NCBI GenBank assembly: GCA_946546075.1
Contig: CAMNNV010000063.1
Location: 1-7,081, forward strand
Direction of reading: 5' to 3'
Length of the DNA: 7,081 nt
Origin: an uncultured Bacillota bacterium
Lineage (GTDB): Bacteria; Bacillota; Clostridia; Peptostreptococcales; Anaerovoracaceae
Shown: positions 1 to 5,610 of the stretch, piece by piece
Position numbering within the stretch: position 1 is the first letter of the stretch
Layout of the letters: each line of letters begins with the position of its first letter
Notes under the pieces: generated by a model
The model's input: only the letters and a program-made list of their open reading frames with translations
What the model was told of the DNA's origin: nothing
Databases searched by the model: none
Program-made: the position numbers and the translations under genes

Positions 1-1586
1 ACGAAGCTGGCCTTCACACCCTTTACGGTAAGCAGTTCGTCTGCTACCTGGGAGTTCAGGATCTGGGCGTTTATGTTCCTGCCCGGCATCACGCTCATGA
101 CGATGCCGTCATCGAAGAACTCTGCCTCCGAGATGCACTGTGCCCTGAGCATGAATGACTCGGAGTCTCCCTGGAAGAACTTGCGTACCTTTGCCAGGTC
201 TGCGCCTCTTCGTTTCAGCCATGATGCCGCTTCAAAAGTCCTGACACCTGATTTGACGGCGAACCGGTTCGTATCCACCATGATGCCCGCCAGAAGTCCG
301 TTTGCCTCTGTCACGGTCAATGCCTTCCTGTCGCAGGCATACTGCACGATCTCTGCAACGAGTTCCGAAGCGGACGATGCGTAGGATTCGATATACGAAA
401 GTTCTACATCGCTGAGCACATCCTCTGACATCCTGTGATGGTCGATGATAGCCTTTCTCCTGGCCATGTTCACGAGATCCATGGACTCGACCAGCATCGG
501 CCTGTGAGTATCGACGATCACCAGAAGCGACTCGTCGGTTATGAGGCTCTGGGCCCTCTCCGGTGAGATGATATTGAAATCAGCGGAAGCCTTGGCATCC
601 TCTGCCATAGCATCCAGCGCCGCATTGTACTCGCCGAGGATGATGTATGCCTCTTTGCCCATATACTGTGCCACCCTGTTGATCCCCATGGATGCGCCGA
701 AGCAGTCCATGTCCGGATTCTTGTGGCCCATGATAAATACCTTGTCGGACTGATTGATCAGAGCCTTGAGTGCATGCGCGATGACTCTCGATTTCCCCTT
801 GTTGCTCTTCTCAACACTCTGGGATTTGCCTCCAAAGTATTCGAGTTCATTGATATTCTTCACGACTGCCTGATCGCCGCCGCGTCCTCTGGCGAGATCC
901 AGCGCTGCGTCAGCGTAGTTTTCGTTCTCAGCGATGGTCTTGCCGCATATGCCGACACCGATGCTGACGGTAACCGGGAAGTCCGCTTCCGTCTCGATTT
1001 CTTTTACCCTGTCGAGGATATCGAACCTGCGCTCTCTTTGCTGTCTGAAATTCTTGAAGCTGAAGACGATCTCGTACATGTGGGCTCTGTATCTTGCAAC
1101 GGCAGCATCCATCTCCGCACCCCAGCGGCGGATGACTCTGTCGATCTCTGCTGCGGCGTTCATCTCGCCCTCTTCACCGGTGCGGCTTGTGAGTTCATCG
1201 TAATTGTCGATCATCAGAAGCGCCACGCAGACCATGTTGTCGTTATACAGCTCTTTGAGCTGCTTGAACGGCGTCTCGTTTATGAAGTATATGATGATCG
1301 AACCGTTCTCTTCATCAAGCCCATTCTCGCCCAGCACGAAACTCCGTACTCTGAAATAGCTTTCACCGTTGTCATAGTACAGAGACCTGTCCGCTTTGGC
1401 CGCTTCGATGATGTCGCTCATCCTGAGTCTAGTCAGGGCAAATATATCCGAACCTTCTATGGCCGTATATTTGAAAACATCGCCTATTCTCTTGCTTGCC
1501 CTCGTTACCTTGCCCTGCATGTTAACGGTGCACATCCCCATAGGGGTGTACATCGTAAGCAGTTTCTCAAGTCTTCCTACATACAT
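1..1586 (-). CDS. gdpP: Cyclic-di-AMP phosphodiesterase GdpP, short form without N-terminal membrane helices (3' end outside window)
   Basis: GdpP-family enzymes hydrolyse cyclic-di-AMP to pApA and so control osmotic, potassium and cell-wall homeostasis. About 528 residues are visible. A PAS-like region covers about 12-105, a degenerate GGDEF-like domain about 118-245 (no GGDEF motif; it ends in ARGRGGDQA), the DHH domain begins about 265, and DHHA1 runs off the window edge. Catalytic motifs are intact: GHKNPDMD (287-294), VDTHRP (358-363), IDHHR (381-385) and VDTNRF (437-442). The ATG is preceded by AAAAGG at good spacing, and an in-frame TAA lies only five codons upstream, so no longer form is possible. 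Bacillus YybT/GdpP carries about 80 further N-terminal residues with two membrane helices, which are missing here. The gene follows the DUF2232 gene by 12 nt in the same frame and is surely cotranscribed with it. Family assignment is very secure; cytosolic location is inferred. Confidence 0.95.
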   Translation of the reverse strand, partial: MYVGRLEKLLTMYTPMGMCTVNMQGKVTRASKRIGDVFKYTAIEGSDIFALTRLRMSDIIEAAKADRSLYYDNGESYFRVRSFVLGENGLDEENGSIIIYFINETPFKQLKELYNDNMVCVALLMIDNYDELTSRTGEEGEMNAAAEIDRVIRRWGAEMDAAVARYRAHMYEIVFSFKNFRQQRERRFDILDRVKEIETEADFPVTVSIGVGICGKTIAENENYADAALDLARGRGGDQAVVKNINELEYFGGKSQSVEKSNKGKSRVIAHALKALINQSDKVFIMGHKNPDMDCFGASMGINRVAQYMGKEAYIILGEYNAALDAMAEDAKASADFNIISPERAQSLITDESLLVIVDTHRPMLVESMDLVNMARRKAIIDHHRMSEDVLSDVELSYIESYASSASELVAEIVQYACDRKALTVTEANGLLAGIMVDTNRFAVKSGVRTFEAASWLKRRGADLAKVRKFFQGDSESFMLRAQCISEAEFFDDGIVMSVMPGRNINAQILNSQVADELLTVKGVKASF

Positions 1587-1598
1587 AATGGGTACCTT

Positions 1599-2363
1599 TT
1601 ACTTTCTGTTATTCTGATCTGCTTTGGCATAAAACAATCTCTTCATACCGATCACAAGATCGAACATTCCAAGTATGACCAGCGCCTGTCTGAGTATATA
1701 TATATTCCAGAAGACGATGACAGTGATCACTGCCACAGCCTTTGGCCATTTCCTGACGTAGCAGAGAGTGAATATCGTGGATGCCCCCTGGATGGCAAAG
1801 GCGATATCAAAAATGTAATTGATGCTCAGATAAAGGATCTCTGCAGATGTTCCTCCGGATTTCCCTATGAGCCAAGATGCCAGAAGCATCAGGATCATCG
1901 GCAGGAAAACATTTCCCTGGTAGTTGAAATCACGAAAGGGTGGCATGATCTGAACAGGCTGCCGCTTTCTGATGCTCCTCGAAAGCATGATATAGTCAAA
2001 ATATGAGATCACAAGAGATGCTGCAGCGATATATGCAGGCAGTCTCTTTATCATCATATCATAAACGGCCAGCAGAGATTTCTTAGCATCCGCTTCACTG
2101 AGCTGCTCGAATCCCGGCATGTTCTTATATGAGCCCTCATTTACCAGTACGTTGACTACCTGCTCCGTGACAGAATGAAGACCATCATAAAGCGGGTGTC
2201 CCGAAATCATTGCTGCGATGACCAGTCCCAGAACTGCCGTCAGTGTCACGATGACAGACTTCAGCACTGACATATATGGACCCGTCTTATCGCCTTTGAT
2301 GTCTCTCGGCATCAGGATGAAAGGGACGAGTATTATCACTAAAAATATGGTGATCAAAATCAT
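1599..2363 (-). CDS. DUF2232 / YybS-like integral membrane protein
   Basis: A 254-residue polytopic membrane protein. Hydrophobic segments lie at about 1-17, 33-54, 108-127, 150-167, 172-198 and 205-238. The family-like segment is LPAYIAAASLVISYFDYIML followed by SRSIRKR and PPFRDF (141-146), which fits the DUF2232/YybS group; those proteins are usually about 310 residues, so this one looks short at the N-terminus. Position directly upstream of gdpP matches yybS-yybT in Bacillus and supports the call. The start at 2363 is chosen because GAGGA lies seven bases before it; a longer frame beginning at 2396 has no ribosome site and would start at about the predicted transcript 5' end. The molecular function of DUF2232 is not established. 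Since the GdpP encoded next lacks its own anchor, this protein could help place it at the membrane, but that is inference. Confidence 0.75.
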   Translation of the reverse strand: MILITIFLVIILVPFILMPRDIKGDKTGPYMSVLKSVIVTLTAVLGLVIAAMISGHPLYDGLHSVTEQVVNVLVNEGSYKNMPGFEQLSEADAKKSLLAVYDMMIKRLPAYIAAASLVISYFDYIMLSRSIRKRQPVQIMPPFRDFNYQGNVFLPMILMLLASWLIGKSGGTSAEILYLSINYIFDIAFAIQGASTIFTLCYVRKWPKAVAVITVIVFWNIYILRQALVILGMFDLVIGMKRLFYAKADQNNRK

Positions 2364-2398
2364 TAATAATTCCTCGTGTCCGCAAAATAGCAACATAT

Positions 2399-2428
2399 AT
2401 TATAGCACAATCCCATAAGTCATGTCAC
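2399..2428 (-). promoter_or_regulatory. Promoter of the DUF2232-gdpP unit, extended -10 type
   Basis: On the minus strand GTGACA (2428-2423, five of six to TTGACA) is followed by 18 bases and a perfect TATAAT (2404-2399), with TGC directly before it giving a TGn extended -10. Predicted transcription start is near 2392, leaving a leader of about 29 nt with GAGGA before the 2363 ATG. It sits downstream of the rpsR-operon terminator, so DUF2232-gdpP is expected to be its own transcription unit. Confidence 0.7.
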
Positions 2429-2460
2429 GCAGAGGTGCCCTCTTGTCATGCCCGCACCGC

Positions 2461-2492
2461 AATAAAAAGAGCCGCTTCAAAAGAAACGGCTC
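2461..2492 (-). terminator. Intrinsic terminator of the rpsF-ssb-rpsR operon
   Basis: Read on the minus strand, GAGCCGTTTC pairs with GAAGCGGCTC through a TTTT loop. This is a ten-pair stem with one G-U pair, followed directly by TTTTTATT (2468-2461). It lies about 138 nt beyond the rpsR stop and just before the DUF2232 promoter. Confidence 0.85.
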
Positions 2493-2538
2493 CGCTGTAA
2501 CTACATATTGTGTTGCAAAAGAATTAGGCACGTCGTTG

Positions 2539-2564
2539 GTCGCCACGGGCTAAAGCCCTGCGAC
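2539..2564. repeat. REP-like imperfect palindrome downstream of rpsR
   Basis: GTCGC (2539-2543) pairs with GCGAC (2560-2564), and inside it GGGC-TAAA-GCCC (2547-2558) forms a second stem; the two are separated by an asymmetric internal loop (CAC against T). The shape resembles short extragenic palindromes scattered through many bacterial genomes. No other copy occurs in this window, so repetition elsewhere in the genome is unproven. Confidence 0.35.
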
Positions 2565-2599
2565 ATATGACGGCGCACATTCCATTGCTCTCGCTTCGT

Positions 2600-2618
2600 A
2601 AAACTTGCGAGTCGCAAG
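2600..2618 (-). terminator. Short hairpin plus T-run just after rpsR, weak terminator or processing site
   Basis: On the minus strand CTTGCGA (2618-2612) and TCGCAAG (2610-2604) form a compact stem with a very small loop, followed by TTTTA (2603-2599). It lies about 11 nt past the rpsR stop. The stem is short and the T-run has four bases, so it may only partly terminate; the strong terminator at 2461-2492 backs it up. Confidence 0.4.
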
Positions 2619-2629
2619 GACAAGTGCTG

Positions 2630-2863
2630 CTAGTCTGCGATATATGGCAGAAGTGCTACGATTCTTGCTCTCTTGATCGCTGTAGTGACTGCTCTCTGGT
2701 GGATCGCGCAAGTTCCTGTGATTCTCTTAGGCAGGATCTTGCCTCTCTCTGTAACGTACTTCTTGAGCTTCTCTACATCCTTGTAATCGATGACTTCTGT
2801 TTTATCTGCGCAGAACTGGCATACTTTCTTTCTTCTCATGCCACCACGTCTCTTATTGTCCAT
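2630..2863 (-). CDS. rpsR: 30S ribosomal protein bS18, zinc-binding (C+) form
   Basis: A 77-residue protein of normal length for bS18, which pairs with bS6 on the platform of the small ribosomal subunit. Diagnostic segments are the basic start RRGGMRRKK, IDYKDVEKLKKYVTERGKILP (about 25-45), TGTCAIHQR (49-57) and the C-terminal RARIVALLPY. Cysteines 15 and 18 (CQFC) plus Cys52 and His55 (CAIH) make a complete zinc-ligand set, whereas the Bacillus subtilis protein has lost these. The ATG at 2863 is used because AAAGGAGA sits eight bases upstream. An in-frame ATG at 2881 overlaps the ssb stop codon as TAATG but has no ribosome site. It is the last gene of the rpsF-ssb-rpsR operon, 17 nt after ssb. 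Confidence 0.98.
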   Translation of the reverse strand: MDNKRRGGMRRKKVCQFCADKTEVIDYKDVEKLKKYVTERGKILPKRITGTCAIHQRAVTTAIKRARIVALLPYIAD

Positions 2864-2880
2864 GATCTGTTCTCCTTTCA

Positions 2881-3321
2881 TTAGAATGGGATATCATCTT
2901 CAACGGACTGGAAACCTTCGACGGGGCCCTGATTGCTAAAGCTATCCTGCTGCGGCTGTGACTGCTGCGGTCTGGAATAACCTCCACCGCTCTGCTGTCT
3001 TGATGCGCCGTCGCCTCCGCCTAAGAATTCTACCCTGTTTGCAATTACATCTGTCGTATAGACGGTACGTCCATCCTTCTCGTAACTGCCTGTCTGGATC
3101 CTTCCGGTGATGCCTACCTGTCTGCCTTTGCCCAGGTATCTTTCGCAGTTCTCAGCCTGTCTTCCGAACACGACGATAGGAATGAAGCTTGTGCGCTCAT
3201 TCTCGCCGAAACCGTCGTTGACTGCGATAGTGAATCTTGCAACTGCAGTCTGGTTCTGCCCGGTGGTATATCTTACTTCCGGGTCTCTAGTCAATCTGCC
3301 TATAAGCTGAACACTGTTCAT
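2881..3321 (-). CDS. ssb: Single-stranded DNA-binding protein
   Basis: SSB coats single-stranded DNA in replication, recombination and repair and recruits partner enzymes through its acidic tail. The 146-residue protein has the N-terminal OB fold (about 1-102, beginning MNSVQLIGRLTRDPEVRYT), with FIPIVVFGRQAENCERYLGK (46-65) and DVIANRVEFLG (91-101). A Gly/Ser/Gln-rich flexible linker (about 102-137) follows, and the protein ends in the partner-binding tip EDDIPF. The position usually filled by tryptophan in VVW is phenylalanine here, as in many clostridial SSBs. The ATG is preceded by GGGGTG at short spacing, a weaker ribosome site than those of its neighbours. Placement between rpsF and rpsR is the widely conserved arrangement, with 15 nt separating it from rpsF. 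Confidence 0.98.
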   Translation of the reverse strand: MNSVQLIGRLTRDPEVRYTTGQNQTAVARFTIAVNDGFGENERTSFIPIVVFGRQAENCERYLGKGRQVGITGRIQTGSYEKDGRTVYTTDVIANRVEFLGGGDGASRQQSGGGYSRPQQSQPQQDSFSNQGPVEGFQSVEDDIPF

Positions 3322-3336
3322 ATCGCACCCCGATTC

Positions 3337-3624
3337 TTATTTCTCATCCTTGTTAACGATGATATGTCTGATAACGTTGTCGGAAATCTTGAGTCTTCTG
3401 TCCAGTTCCTTCGGAAGAGTTGTCTCACCCTGGAACTGAATAACGACATAATATCCTTCACTCTTCTTCATGATAGGATAAGCAAGCTTCCTCAATCCCC
3501 ATACATCAACTTCGCCAACTTCACCCTGAGCGGCGATGATGCCCTTGACTGTTTCGATAGTTTCGTCTTTAACGGCATCTTCTAATGCAGGATCGATGAT
3601 GAACATTACTTCATAATTCGTCAT
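3337..3624 (-). CDS. rpsF: 30S ribosomal protein bS6
   Basis: A 95-residue protein of typical length for bS6, which binds 16S rRNA together with bS18. Family hallmarks are NYEVMFIIDP (3-12), VWGLRKLAYPIMKKSEGYYV (41-60) and the C-terminal ELDRRLKISDNVIRHIIV (73-90). The ATG at 3624 is chosen because GGGAGGTG ends six bases before it; an in-frame GTG at 3633 lies inside that ribosome site and is rejected. It is the first gene of the rpsF-ssb-rpsR operon. A promoter at 3732-3759 and a hairpin-rich leader precede it, and the leader could host feedback control by the bS6:bS18 pair, which is known for this operon in other bacteria but not demonstrated here. Confidence 0.98.
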   Translation of the reverse strand: MTNYEVMFIIDPALEDAVKDETIETVKGIIAAQGEVGEVDVWGLRKLAYPIMKKSEGYYVVIQFQGETTLPKELDRRLKISDNVIRHIIVNKDEK

Positions 3625-3639
3625 TCGTTTCACCTCCCT

Positions 3640-3725
3640 GTGGACTTAATGGCAATGGCCCTCGCCATTGCAAGGATCTCGTGCCTTATTGCACTTCGCG
3701 AAAGGACTTTCGCCCAAAGTCGCGC
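3640..3725 (-). promoter_or_regulatory. Structured 5' leader of the rpsF operon
   Basis: Between the predicted transcript start (about 3725) and the rpsF ribosome site lie several stems. A perfect eight-pair hairpin, GCAATGGC with GCCATTGC, occupies 3652-3671; its loop reads GAGG in the RNA. A GTGC/GCAC stem is at 3681-3694. Two overlapping stems exclude each other: GCGAAAG/CTTTCGC at 3698-3713 and GACTTT/AAAGTC at 3705-3721. This suggests autogenous or other post-transcriptional control. I did not find the CCG trinucleotide I associate with the described bS6:bS18 leader motif, so I do not claim that motif. Confidence 0.5.
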
Positions 3726-3731
3726 CTATAT

Positions 3732-3759
3732 ATTATACACCAATGAAAATGTAAATCAA
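3732..3759 (-). promoter_or_regulatory. Promoter of the rpsF-ssb-rpsR operon
   Basis: On the minus strand TTGATT (3759-3754) is followed by 16 bases and a perfect TATAAT (3737-3732), giving a start near 3725 and a leader of about 100 nt before rpsF. The -35 lies only 18 bases from the stop of the upstream exported-protein gene, and no terminator separates the two. Confidence 0.65.
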
Positions 3760-3776
3760 GTATTAATTCTCAAACA

Positions 3777-4358
3777 TTATTTCGGGATCTTCAGGCCTCC
3801 GAGGATCCTCTTCATGATCTTGTCATCGACGAGAACTTCCCATCCGTAATAGCCATTGCTCTTCATCGGAAGGAAAATGGTCGTATCCTTCGTCTTGCCT
3901 TTGTCTGCCGTCTTTTCGATCTGCTCCAGATAGATGTCGAGGCATTCTTTGCTCAGTTTCTTCTTGTTGGTGACATCCTCATCGTAGAGATTTCCCGTTA
4001 TGTATTGATATGCGGCCTCGTTGAAATCTTCTTCGACGTTGCTGAAATCGCTGTTCGTTACCGTCATCTTCACTACCGCCACATCGTTTTTGCTGGCAGA
4101 ATCCGTGATCTCATAGCCGAAATTCCGGAACAGACCCTTGTAAAGTCTGTCCGTCGTCTTATCATTGCCGGTGTTTTCCAAAAGGTTCACGTAATCATTC
4201 TCCATGTACTTTACTACCACCTGATCGTTACCGGCAGAAAGACCTTCCATGAACTCTGCGGCAGCATCTTCAGGTGAAACTGCGGCAGTACCCATGGTAG
4301 AAGTCTGCATGATCAAAGCCATTATTATGCTGAATATACTTGTAAGAAATGATCCCAT
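3777..4358 (-). CDS. Predicted exported protein of unknown function, possible NTF2-like fold
   Basis: I do not recognise this 193-residue protein with certainty. Residues 4-17 are hydrophobic and are followed by small residues (GTAAVS, 23-28), which fits a signal peptide. No lipobox cysteine is present, and the stretch before the hydrophobic core has no Lys or Arg, which is unusual. The mature part begins SPEDAAAEFMEGLSAGNDQ and ends with a GYYGWEVLVDDKIMKRILGG segment. That general plan (helix with a small hydrophilic turn, then strands ending in a W-x-V motif) resembles DUF4878/DUF5105-type NTF2-like exported proteins of Firmicutes; this is resemblance only. GGAG lies seven bases before the ATG and no alternative start exists upstream because of an in-frame TGA. 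It diverges from the glucosaminidase gene and shares its promoter region, hinting at an envelope role. Confidence 0.7.
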   Translation of the reverse strand: MGSFLTSIFSIIMALIMQTSTMGTAAVSPEDAAAEFMEGLSAGNDQVVVKYMENDYVNLLENTGNDKTTDRLYKGLFRNFGYEITDSASKNDVAVVKMTVTNSDFSNVEEDFNEAAYQYITGNLYDEDVTNKKKLSKECLDIYLEQIEKTADKGKTKDTTIFLPMKSNGYYGWEVLVDDKIMKRILGGLKIPK

Positions 4359-4383
4359 ATCTAAGCTCCATCTGGCTCATGCC

Positions 4384-4412
4384 TTGAAATCTTAACGTTC
4401 ATTATATATAAT
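4384..4412 (+). promoter_or_regulatory. Promoter of the glucosaminidase gene (right half of a bidirectional promoter)
   Basis: TTGAAA (4384-4389), 17 bases, then a perfect TATAAT (4407-4412) predict transcription from about 4419, 30 nt before the 4449 ATG. The -10 overlaps that of the opposite-strand promoter almost completely. Confidence 0.7.
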
Positions 4413-4436
4413 ATAGGACAACACTCCACTTTTCAA
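4408..4436 (-). promoter_or_regulatory. Promoter of the exported-protein gene (left half of a bidirectional promoter)
   Basis: On the minus strand TTGAAA (4436-4431), 17 bases, then TATTAT (4413-4408) predict a start near 4401, about 43 nt before the 4358 ATG. Its -35 overlaps the ribosome site region of the divergent glucosaminidase gene. Confidence 0.65.
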
Positions 4437-4448
4437 GAGGCGAGGACG

Positions 4449-5171
4449 ATGCAGTATTACGATATAGAAAAGATCAAAAAAGAGCACAAACCGGGAAAGA
4501 AACTCCCGATCATATTGACACTCATCTCTCTTTTGCTGTCCGTAGGGATCTTTGCATTGGGGGTCAGCATCACGAATGCTCATATCGCAGAGGGCATCGA
4601 AGCCGAAGAAGAAGCTCTTCTCGATGCCGGGCAGGAAGCCGCTCATGACACGGATCTCGGCAACACTTTGCGTGAATCCGTCGTCAAGGACGTGATCGAT
4701 GGGGAATCCATACCGGCCTACACGGCGTCTCAGATCCGCGCCATGGATGTGAGCAAGCCGAGCGGCGTCACGGTAGCCGACCTGAAGCTGGTGACACGGG
4801 GCAACTTCAAAGGCCTCGAGGAATACTTCTGGAAGGCGGAGCAGGACTACGGGATCAACTGTCTCTTCGTCATGGCCATCGGCGCTAACGAGAGTGCCTA
4901 CGGTACCATCTGCTTCCGTAAGAACAACATGTTCGGATTCGGCGGCAAGGGCTACGCCACCAAGGCGGAGAACATCGACGTGGTCTCAAGGACTCTGGCC
5001 CACAAATATCTGACGCCGGGGGCGAGTCTCTATAAGGGGAAGACAGTGGATGCGGTCCACAAGCGGTACGCGGCAAGCTCCGCCTGGGACGATCATGTGG
5101 TCAGCAACATGGTGAAGTTCTACCGCATCATCAGCGCCCACCACAACGAAGGAATCGAGGCGTTAAAGTAA
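4449..5171 (+). CDS. Membrane-anchored glucosaminidase-type peptidoglycan hydrolase (GH73-like)
   Basis: The family cleaves the glycan strands of peptidoglycan at N-acetylglucosamine. The 240-residue protein has a short basic cytoplasmic start, one membrane helix (about 18-41), an acidic Glu/Ala-rich stalk (about 47-70), and a C-terminal glucosaminidase domain (about 117-230). The domain shows FWKAEQDYGINCLFVMAIGA, then the probable catalytic Glu148 in ANESAYG, RKNNMFGF (157-164), and a late YKGKTVDAVHKRYA...W segment typical of the fold. Two cysteines (138 and 155) flank the catalytic glutamate and might form a disulfide outside the cell. The helix is followed by no clear cleavage site, so a type II anchor is likely. 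The ATG follows AAGAGG by eight bases. No wall-binding repeats are present. It ends 35 bases before a strong terminator and diverges from the exported-protein gene. Confidence 0.9.
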   Translation: MQYYDIEKIKKEHKPGKKLPIILTLISLLLSVGIFALGVSITNAHIAEGIEAEEEALLDAGQEAAHDTDLGNTLRESVVKDVIDGESIPAYTASQIRAMDVSKPSGVTVADLKLVTRGNFKGLEEYFWKAEQDYGINCLFVMAIGANESAYGTICFRKNNMFGFGGKGYATKAENIDVVSRTLAHKYLTPGASLYKGKTVDAVHKRYAASSAWDDHVVSNMVKFYRIISAHHNEGIEALK

Positions 5172-5206
5172 ATCACTTAGAAGAATAATATTTCGACAGA
5201 AGTTCG

Positions 5207-5235
5207 AGACGGGTTTTGCAGCCCGTCTTTTTTAA
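5207..5235 (+). terminator. Intrinsic terminator of the glucosaminidase gene
   Basis: AGACGGG (5207-5213) pairs with CCCGTCT (5222-5228) around an eight-base loop, followed by a run of six T (5228-5233). It starts 36 bases after the stop codon and faces the same way as the gene. Confidence 0.9.
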
Positions 5236-5289
5236 TAGATTGTGGACGTGGAATTTCACCATGCTTTCAGACTGTAGACAAAGATCTTC

Positions 5290-5500
5290 CTGCCCAAAAG
5301 AGTGTGATTTCGCCTTATTATGGGCAGCTGACTCCCCATAATCAACACTTACATTGCTTTTCCGGGCAGCTTATATACGAAGCGCTGCCCATATTTACAG
5401 AAAAACATACCAGTCCGGGCAGAAACCGACTGCCTTAAGGACAGGCTCTGCCCCGGTTCTATTAGACCTCAGCAAAAATGGGCACTCGAGTGCCCATTTT
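5290..5500 (+). other. Hairpin cluster with a repeated GGGCAG/CTGCCC core, possible structured RNA
   Basis: Six copies of the hexamer GGGCAG or its complement lie within about 165 bases: CTGCCC at 5290, GGGCAG at 5322, GGGCAG at 5364, CTGCCC at 5385, GGGCAG at 5417 and CTGCCC at 5448. They make three successive potential stem-loops. Longer pairings also occur: ATTATGGG/CCCATAAT (5317-5342), GGGCAGC/GCTGCCC (5364-5390) and CCGGGCAG/CTGCCCCGG (5415-5456). The palindrome at 5475-5500 adds a fourth GGGCA/TGCCC stem and could end a plus-strand RNA. No convincing promoter was found on either strand and no protein is supported, so transcription is unproven. Within 5501-5610 I see nothing identifiable. 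Confidence 0.4.
5475..5500 (-). terminator. Perfect 26-base palindrome, probable bidirectional terminator after the symporter gene
   Basis: AAAATGGGCACTC is followed immediately by its exact reverse complement, giving a hairpin with T-runs on both strands: TTTTT to the left when read on the minus strand, and TTTT then AAT on the plus strand. It lies 110 bases beyond the stop of the symporter gene. Because it works in both directions it could also end any plus-strand transcript of the preceding hairpin cluster. Confidence 0.75.
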
Positions 5501-5610
5501 AATACTATATATTTCAAATCGGGGCGTTGCCTAGCACAGAATAGAAAAGACCGTGTCGAACTTCACTGGACCGAACCTTTGTCTGCAATCCGAAAGCTGT
5601 CATTCTACAT

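Noticed and set aside
723..2006. Long plus-strand open frame of 427 codons antisense to gdpP and the DUF2232 gene
   Set aside because: It spans the junction of two well-supported minus-strand genes, has no ribosome site, and its protein resembles no family. Strong codon bias in the real genes removes stops from the opposite strand.
2364..2396. Eleven-codon upstream extension of the DUF2232 gene
   Set aside because: It begins almost at the predicted transcription start and has no ribosome site; GAGGA fits the ATG at 2363.
2864..2881. Upstream ATG for rpsR overlapping the ssb stop (TAATG)
   Set aside because: It could suggest translational coupling, but the strong AAAGGAGA site lies between the two ATGs and serves the one at 2863.
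3625..3633. GTG start for rpsF three codons upstream
   Set aside because: The GTG is part of the GGGAGGTG ribosome site itself; the ATG at 3624 gives the normal bS6 start.
4680..5165. Higher G+C in the second part of the glucosaminidase gene as a sign of transfer
   Set aside because: Other genes in the window, such as the symporter, show similar G/C-rich third positions, so the shift is not foreign-looking.
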